From assembly GCF_900116105.1 (NCBI RefSeq), contig NZ_FPAC01000001.1, forward strand, positions 2,036,862-2,100,861: 64,000 nucleotides of DNA. Direction: 5' to 3'. This document shows, piece by piece, positions 51,001 to 60,000 of this stretch. Position 1 is the stretch's first letter; every line of letters starts with the position of its first letter. The stretch comes from Paenibacillus sp. 453mf (lineage in GTDB: Bacteria > Bacillota > Bacilli > Paenibacillales > Paenibacillaceae). The translations under genes and the position numbers were made by a program. The notes below the pieces were generated by a model, which saw only the letters and a program-made list of their open reading frames with translations, was not told where the DNA came from and did not search any database.

Positions 51001-54000
51001 GCGGTCTGCCAGTAGCCCGATCCTATCTCCAGGACGTATCCCTTGCTCCTGCAGCACAGCAGATAAATGGGCTGCACGAGTGGCAAGTTCTCGATATGTG
51101 ACCATCCTCTCTTCAAATACGATCGCAGGATGATCTGGACTCCGTTCAGCCTGCGCTTGAAACAACTCCATAATGGTGGATTCTCGTGGGTAATCTACAG
51201 TTGTACCCTCAAACGTGTTTATTTCCAGCTTCTCCTGCACAGTCAGCAGCTCAATGTCTTGAATAAGAAGCTCATTTCCAGCCACTAGCTGCTCTAATAC
51301 ATGTTCATAATGCCCCAGCATTCTCTCGATTGTCTTTGCTGAGAACAAATTAGCGTTGTATTCAATGGTTACGGCTAGTCCATCTTGTGTTTGTACTGCT
51401 CCCCATGTCATATCAAATTTGGGCTGTGTACTCACCGTCTCAAGTTGACTGATATGAAGTGATGTCGATTGTAAAGAATAGGTCTCCATATTCTGAAGTA
51501 CAAACAAGGTATCAAATAGAGGCTGACTTGGATGAATCCGTGAAACTTTTAACTGATCCAATAGTTCTTCAAGAGGATAGGAGCCGTGATCAAATGCCGT
51601 TAATAGTTGATCCCTAACATGGCCAAGGTAATTTACTGCTGTAAGATTCCCGATCGGTTTTAGCCGAAGGGGTAAAGTATTCACAAACATGCCGACCATG
51701 CCCTGGGTAACGGAGAGCTGCCGCCCCGCCTCAGGCACGCCGATAATGACATCTTCTTCTTGCTTATACTTAGATAACAAGATGGAATAGGCACCGAACA
51801 ATACTGTAAATAGAGTTGTCCGATGAGCGGAAGCTATGTCCTCAAGCTGTTGTGACAGACTAGTATCGATGTTGAGTCTTGAAATCGCTCCTACAGGGAC
51901 CTTGGTACTCGCGTTGTTGAAGTCGTATGGGAGGCTTGATTGCGGCAGCTCCCCACTAAATTCCTTAAGCCAGTACTGTTCCTCTGCTTGGTATTGCTCG
52001 CTGCCTTTGTACTGCTGCTCCCACCAAGCGTAGTCCTTATACTGCAAGACTGGTTTTGGTTGAAGCTCTTTTCCATCATATTGTTGAAACAACTCTGTAA
52101 TAATGATACTCGTTGATATCCCATCTGAGATACTGTGGTGCATGTCTAGAACGAGCACGTGCCTTGTCTCTGAAATGGAGAGCAGCCCTGCCCTGAACAA
52201 CGGTCCTGATGAAAGGTCAAATGGACGAATAAATGATTTTACATATTTTTCTATACTAGATTGAGTTAACGAATGATCTTCAACACCTTTTGTCCAGCTT
52301 TTTCGTTCGATACTAAAGTCTGCTTCCCGATTTGGATCAATGCTTTGTCTAAGTTCACCACCAATCATGACATATGAAGTTTGAAGCGCCTCATGTCGTT
52401 TCGTCACGATGGAGAGCGCCTCTTGCAGCTTGCCATAATCGAGGTACCCCTTAATTTCAAAAGCGAGTGGCATATTATAGCTGGTTCCCTCTTTGAGCAG
52501 CTGCTGGGTATAATAGAGCCTCCATTGAGAAGAAGATACTGGATAGGTCTCCTGTACAGGAGCTGCAATTATAGCAAGCCGTCCATTCATGTCCGATTTC
52601 TTGTCATGTACTATAAGGGCTTGCTCCTCAATAGTGTCATGTGTAAAAATCTCTTGCAGAGACAGCTTGACTTGAAGTTCTTGCTGTACTCTGCCGGATA
52701 GCATCATGGCTTTGAGTGAATGACCTCCAAGTTCAAAAAAATGATCTCTAATTCCAATATTTTCGACTTTGAGAATTTCAGTCCATATTTGTACTAAGAT
52801 GCGCTCAGTTTCGTTTGATGCTGTAATCCGGGAGTTGGTTTGATACGCGTAAGGCTTAGGAAGTGCAGCTCGATCTACTTTGCCATTAGCTGTCAGTGGC
52901 AGCTTGTCCAGGAGGGCAATCGATGTCGGAATCATGTATTCGGGAAGCTCTTCTCTTAAGCAATCCCTGATGTACCGATGCATCTTGTCATGCTCTACAC
53001 CTTCATCAGGAACTAGAAATGCTGCCAAGAATGAATGACCCTGTTCATCTCTTCCTGCTGTTACGGCCGCCTCTTTTATCTCCGGAAGTTCAAGCAGCTT
53101 GTTCTCTACTTCTGTCAGTTCTATTCGGTTGCCTCGGATCTTGACCTGCCGGTCCAGCCGGTCCATGAACTCCAGATTTCCGTCCGGCAGCCACCTTACC
53201 AGGTCCCCTGTCCGATACAACCTCTCTCCCTGCTCAAACGGATGTGAATTGAACCGTTCCTTCGTCAGCTCTGGCTGCTTCAAGTATTCTCTGGCTAGTC
53301 CGTCTCCGCCAATATACAGCTCCCCTGGCAGTCCTACAGGCTGCCGCTGACCCCAGCGGTTTAACACGTACACCTTCGTATTATGAATCGGTTTACCGAT
53401 AGGAACACTGCTGTGCGCTCGGACATCCTCATCCACCGTATAGGTTGCTGCAAATACCGTCGTCTCGGTCGGACCATATCCATTAGCGATCCGATTAGGA
53501 CCTACATAATCAAGCGCCTTAATGACATGCTTCTTCGAGCCTGCTTCGCCTCCAAAAAAGAGCTTTCTTACATGCTTCAGGCTCGTGACATCATAATCAA
53601 CCAGTGTGTTAAACAAGGCTGCTGTCATAAATGCAGACGTTATACCATACCGCTTCATTACTTGAGACAGCTCTGCTGCATCCAGCACATGCTTCTTCTC
53701 AATCAAATATAGCGTTGCTCCATTCAGCAAAGTACCGAATATTTCATAGGTTGATCCATCAAAAGCATAGTTTGACAGCTGCAGCATCCGGTCCTCTGGC
53801 TGGACATCCATGAATCCGTTATTTACACTGGTCTTCACCACGTTCCGATGTGTGGTCACCACCCCTTTGGGCTTGCCCGTCGAACCGGACGTATACATGA
53901 CATAGGCAGCAGACTCCGGGGATAGGGACACTTGTCCATACTCATCTCCAGCCTGACTCCATTCTATGCCTTGACTGCTCCAGTCGATCTCCGAAAGCCA

Positions 54001-57000
54001 CAGCACCGCTCCGTCGTATCCATCCACTCGCATTCCTGCCTCTGCAATAAGGAGCTTGGCTTCACTGTCTTCGAGCATGTAAGTCAGCCGCTCGGACGGA
54101 AAGCTCGGATCTAGTGGCACATAGGCTGCACCTAAGCCCAGGATACCCATAATAGAAACCATCATCTTAATGGAGCGGTCTGCCAGTAGCCCGATTCTAT
54201 CTCCAGGCCGTATCCCTTGCTCCTGCAGCACAGCAGATAAATGGGCTGCACGAGTGGCAAGTTCTCGATATGTGACCATCCTGTCCTCAAATACAATCGC
54301 AGGGTGATCTGGGCTCCGTTCAGCCTGTGCTCTAAATAGCTCCATAATGGTGGAATTTCGCGGGTAATCTGCAGTTGTACCCTCAAACGTGCTTATTTCC
54401 TGCTTCTCTTCATCTGCTAACAATTCAATGTCTTTGATTCGCACCGGCACAGAATCAACGAGTTGTTCAAGGATATGTCTATAGTGAGAAGACAATCCTC
54501 TAATAAATGACGCTGAATAGATATCTTGATTATATTCAACCGTCATTAGAATGACGTCATCCTGTTCAGCACCAGCCCAGATCATATCAAACTTAGATTG
54601 ACTAGACGGGACTTCTAATTGGTGTATATGAACATCCTCTATTAATAATTCTGCGGTGTTCATATTCTGCAGAACAAATAGAGTATCGAATAATGGACTT
54701 CTTCCAGAATCTCTAGTCACATCCAGCTCTTCTATCAATTCTTCTAACGGATAATCCGCATGCTTATAGGCCTCAAGCATCGTCTTCTTCAATTCATCAA
54801 GATACAGGTCAATGGATAAATCCGCTTTTGGTTCACTCTGTATCGCCAGTGTTTGGACAAACATACCGACGACAGGTTCCACTTCTGGAACATCTCTACC
54901 GGCAACAGGAATACCAACCACAATCTTTTCTTGCTCCGCATATTTGGATAAGAGAACATAATATCCAGCCATGAGAAGCATAAATAAAGTGATATCTTTT
55001 TCCTTCATCTTGTTCTTCATTTTGCTGACCAGCTCTGTATCTAAATAAAATGAATGCTTTGCCCCTCCTAAGCCCTGACTTAGATTTCGGCGTTCAGAGG
55101 TTGGCAAATTCAACTCGGGAACCTCATCCTTATACATATGAGTCCAGTATGTCTTAGCTGCGAGATACTTTTCACTCCTATGGTACTGCTCTTCCCAGAC
55201 CGCATAGTCTTTATATTGAATAGTAAGTGGCGGAAGCTCCACTTCGCTGTATAACTTGAACAACTCATTTAGAATAATGGAAGTCGATACCCCATCTGAA
55301 ATAATATGATGAATATCCATGAACAAAAGATGATGATCTAAAGTTTGCTCTCTAACGACAGCACGAATCAGGTAAGGCGACGACAGATCAAAGGGTTTAA
55401 TCTGTGACGAAACCCATTGTTGGACTGCTTCATCATCTAACGGTGATCCTGTCTCCTCTTTCTTTATTTCCCACTGGACACTGCCCGGAGGCAGAATCTG
55501 TTGCTTAATCTCATCTCCCATGAGATGAAAAATCGTCCTTAAGGATTCATGACGCATGATCAACTGCTGAAATGCGCAGTTTAGTGCACGCAAGTCTAGC
55601 TTTCCCTCTAAACGAAGCAGCATGGGCATGTTATAGCTCGTTCCTGCATGCTCATACTGTGATGCAAGATAAATTCTTTTTTGTGCAGAGGATACAGGAT
55701 AGAATTCCATCGCTTGCGCCTTCGGCAGGGTAAGCTTCACAGATGGAGCCTCCTGACGATGAATCAAGCTTGCTTGTTCTCTGATCGTCGGATATAAAAA
55801 GATATCCTGCAAACTAAGATTGATACCAAACTCATGTTGCACCTTCACGGATAGCTGCATTGCTTTTAATGAATGGCCTCCAAGATCAAAGAAATGTTCG
55901 AGCATACCCGGACCTTCAACACCGAGCACTTCGGACCAAAATTTTTGAAGCTGAACTTCAATGTTATTCTCAGGCTGTTCCTTATTCGTCATATGGGATA
56001 ACCGAACCGGCTCAGGAAGCTTGGAACGATCTACCTTGCCGTTTGTTGTAAGTGGAATGGCCTCGATTATCATAAATGTAGAAGGTATCATATAGTCCGG
56101 AAGCCGGCTCTTTAACCACTCTCTCCATTCCGAATAGAGTAACCGCTCTGCTTCTTTATCTATGCCGGATTCATGACATACCACATAAGCGCTCAAACTA
56201 ACCGTCCCTTGGGTATCAGCAACTGGAACGACAACAGCCTGGTTAATCGCTGGATTAGAGATCAGCATGCTTTCAATTTCTCCTGTTTCCACTCGGTTAC
56301 CCCGGACTTTCACCTGTCCATCCATCCGTCCCAGATACTCTAATTCTCCCTCACAAGACCATCTGACCAAATCTCCCGTTCGATACATCAGCTTGCCTTG
56401 TTCCTGCGGGTTCGGTATGAATCTTTCTGTTGTCATACTCGTATTGTTCAAGTAACCTGCGGCGACACCATCGCCTCCAATGAACAGCTCACCAGGCATT
56501 CCAACGGGCTGTTCATGACCCCAAGCATTCCGAACGTAGAGTGAAGTATTATGAATTGGCCTCCCAATCGGGACATTGCTCTTCTGCTTCAGATCATTTG
56601 TAATCGGATACGTCGTTGCAAATACGGTCGTTTCCGTAGGGCCATACGCGTTAAATATTCGGCCTTCGCCAAGATAATCAAGTGCTTTATCTACATGCTG
56701 AATAGATGCAGTTTCACCGCCAAAAAAGAGCTTGTTAACATGTTTGAAACAAGTCACATCATAGTCCACCATCATGTTAAACAAGGAGGTTGTCATAAAA
56801 GCCGAGGTAATGCGCTGCGCTTCCATTATTGATGCAAGCGTTGCTGCATTCAGCAATTCATCTTTTGTTATGATATGGAGCGAAGCCCCATTAAGGAGAG
56901 CACCAAAAATCTCATAGGTAGAGCCATCAAATGCATAATTGGATAGCTGCAGCATTCGATCTTCCTTGCCCAATTCGGCAAATCCATTATTGATGCTTAT

Positions 57001-60000
57001 TTTGACCACATTCCGATGTGTTGTCAGAACCCCTTTCGGTTGCCCTGTTGATCCCGAAGTGTACATCACGTATGCGATATCTTCAGGTGCTATTGATCTT
57101 CTGTCCGTTGTTCTTGTTAATTCAGATACGACCTTGCCTTGGCTTAACAGGTCACTATATGCAATATGTGTTATGCCTTCTTGATCATAAGCATTTCCAC
57201 TTGTTGAGACGACAAATCTCGCTCCGCTGTCCTTTAATATATATTCGATTCGATGTTCAGGCAGCGCAGGATCAAGCGGAACATAAGCCGCTCCGGCTTT
57301 TAGAATGCCGACGATCGCAATAATCATCTCCATAGACCTGTCCGCTAGAAGACCAACTCTATCCCCTGGATTGACTCCCATTGAAATCAGAACTCTTGTG
57401 AAGTGTTCCGCAGCTTCATTCAGCTGATAGTACGTCATCACCTTGCTTCCGTGAATCAGAGCGGGTAACTCAGCTGATTCAACAGCTTGCTGCAAAAATA
57501 AGCAGGGTATAGAAGCCTCATGTGGATAATCGGCCTGCCTTCTGTTGTGGAGATTCAGCCATGCGTGCTCCTCTTCAGTCAGCATATTAATATCCATTAA
57601 CAGCATATCAGGCGCATGGACCATTTGCTCCAGAATCGTCATAAAATGTCCGATCATTCGTTGGATCGTTTCTTCTCTATATAAAAAGGCTGCGTATTCT
57701 ACGATAAAATCCAAACCATGCGGAGACTCTCGGCAGCCCCATGTCATGTCAAACTTCGCCTGGCTCCAATCCCATTCAGCTGAGCGAAATGCGACATGCT
57801 CAAGCTCAATAGGCGGTATATCCATGTTTTGTAATACAAATAACGTATCAAACAATGGATGTCGACTCATATCCCGGGAAAAATTCAAATCATTCAACAG
57901 ATCCTCTAGTGGATAATCCCCATGGGCTTGCGCTTCCATGAATTGCTGCTTCACTTCCCGGATCCATTCGTGGACTCTAAGGCGACCTTTGGGCTGGGAA
58001 CGTAAAGCGAGCGTGTTTACAAACATCCCGATCATCTGATGGGTATCCTCATGGGATCTTCCCGCTATCGGAGAGCCTACAACCACATCTTCCGTTCCGC
58101 TGTATCTGGATATGAGGATTTTGTATCCCGCAAGCAGCACCATATACAATGTTACTTCATTTGCAGCAGCCACTCTTTTGAGCTGATCCAATAGATCTAC
58201 TTCAATATGGAATGACAATGTTTTCCCTGCAGCACTTCTAACCGAAGGCCTTGCATAATCTGTACTGATCTCCCCTTCAGGCAGTGCTGCGGCGAACTGA
58301 TCTCTCCAGTACTTTTGATTCTTTTCATAGCTTGAGCTGGATCGATACTCTTCTTCATATACTGCAAAATCCTTGTAATGTAGCTCTAAAACAGGTAAAG
58401 ACTTCGATTGATATAAGCGCGCCAAATCCTGATAAATAATACCCGTTGATACGCCATCAGAAATAATATGGTGGGTATCCATAAACAATAAATGGTGCGT
58501 TTCATCCAAAGTAATGACCATAGCCCGAATAAGAGGACCATTCCCTAAATCGAACGGACGAATAAATGAATCCAAGGCTTGATTAATCCATTCTTTTTTG
58601 GCCGTACCAGAGGATTGATAAATTGCAAAGTCTTCGTCGTTAATCTCTAAGTAATCCATGGACCAATTAACATCCTTAGATGCGATGATCTTCTGCCTCA
58701 GTGTCTCACCAATCCATACAAAAGAAGTTCTTAACGATTCGTGCCGCTCTATCAATTTTCTAAGAGCTGACTCCATTCTATTTCTATTAAATTCACCCTC
58801 GATTTCCAGTATCATTGGCATGTTGTAATTTGTTTGACCCTTCTCCAATTGCTGCGCGATATATACTCTTTTCTGTGCTGAAGAAACAGGATATGTCTCC
58901 TGTATAGGCGCTCGTAATATCGGCATATACTGACTTTCTTGAGACATTTGAATACATCTCGCCATATCTGTCAGAACCGGAGATTGGAACACGTTGTGTA
59001 ATGAAAGTTTAACACCCAGCACCTTATGTATCTTTGCAGTGAGCATCATTGCCTTTAGCGAGTGTCCACCAAGTTCGAAGAAATGATCTAATGCGCTAAT
59101 TTGTTGAATGCCCAAAACTTCTTTCCAAATTTCGGCCAGAGCAACCTCCGTTGGACCCGACAATGGAACGAATGTGCTGGATGTGATGTTCGGTTCAGGC
59201 AGCCTGCTTCGATCGACTTTTCCATTTGAGTTCAAGGCAAAGGGCGACTCCATCCTATGGAATACAGCAGGCAGCATGTAGTCAGGAAGGCTTTTCTTTA
59301 ATTCCTCTCTGCATTTTGCTATATCTAAGAAGTAATTATCTTGCACAGGAACAATATAAGCACATAAATATAAATGTCCCTGTTGATCATGAAATGTTTT
59401 GACTATTGCATCCTTGACCTCACTCAAATCCTTCAATTTGCTTTCAATTTCCCCTAATTCGATTCGATGTCCCCGAATTTTGACTTGATAATCTGCTCTG
59501 TCAAGGTATTCAATACTTCCATCTTCATTTCTTCTGACGATATCCCCAGTCTTATACAGCTTCTTACCAGCATAAAAAGGATGTTCAATGAAACGTTCTG
59601 AAGTCAGTGCGGGCCGGTTACGATAGCCTTTGGAAAGTCCATCACCGCCAATATATAGCTCACCTGATACGCCCACTGGCATCGGCTTCAGATCCCGATT
59701 TAATATAAAGGCTGTCGTGTTGTGGATAGGCTTCCCAATAGGAGTGCTCCCAGACTCCGTTATCGTGTGACAGGTAGCAAAGACTGTCGTTTCTGTAGGT
59801 CCATACATATGTAATAGTCGACCTGGACCCATAACTGTCAAGGCTGTGTTAATATGCCTCGCCGATGCCTTCTCTCCCCCGAATAAAATATGACGTACCT
59901 CTGTCAATACGTCAGGGTTCCAATCCACCAATGTATTAAATAGAGCTGTTGTCATAAAAGCTACACTTATATCATATTTGCTGAATGCATTCCCTAGGGA

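Noticed and set aside
49705-54419. Insertion sequence or mobile element as the source of the long direct repeat
   Set aside because: The repeats lie wholly inside one open reading frame and correspond exactly to adenylation domains; no transposase or terminal inverted repeats.
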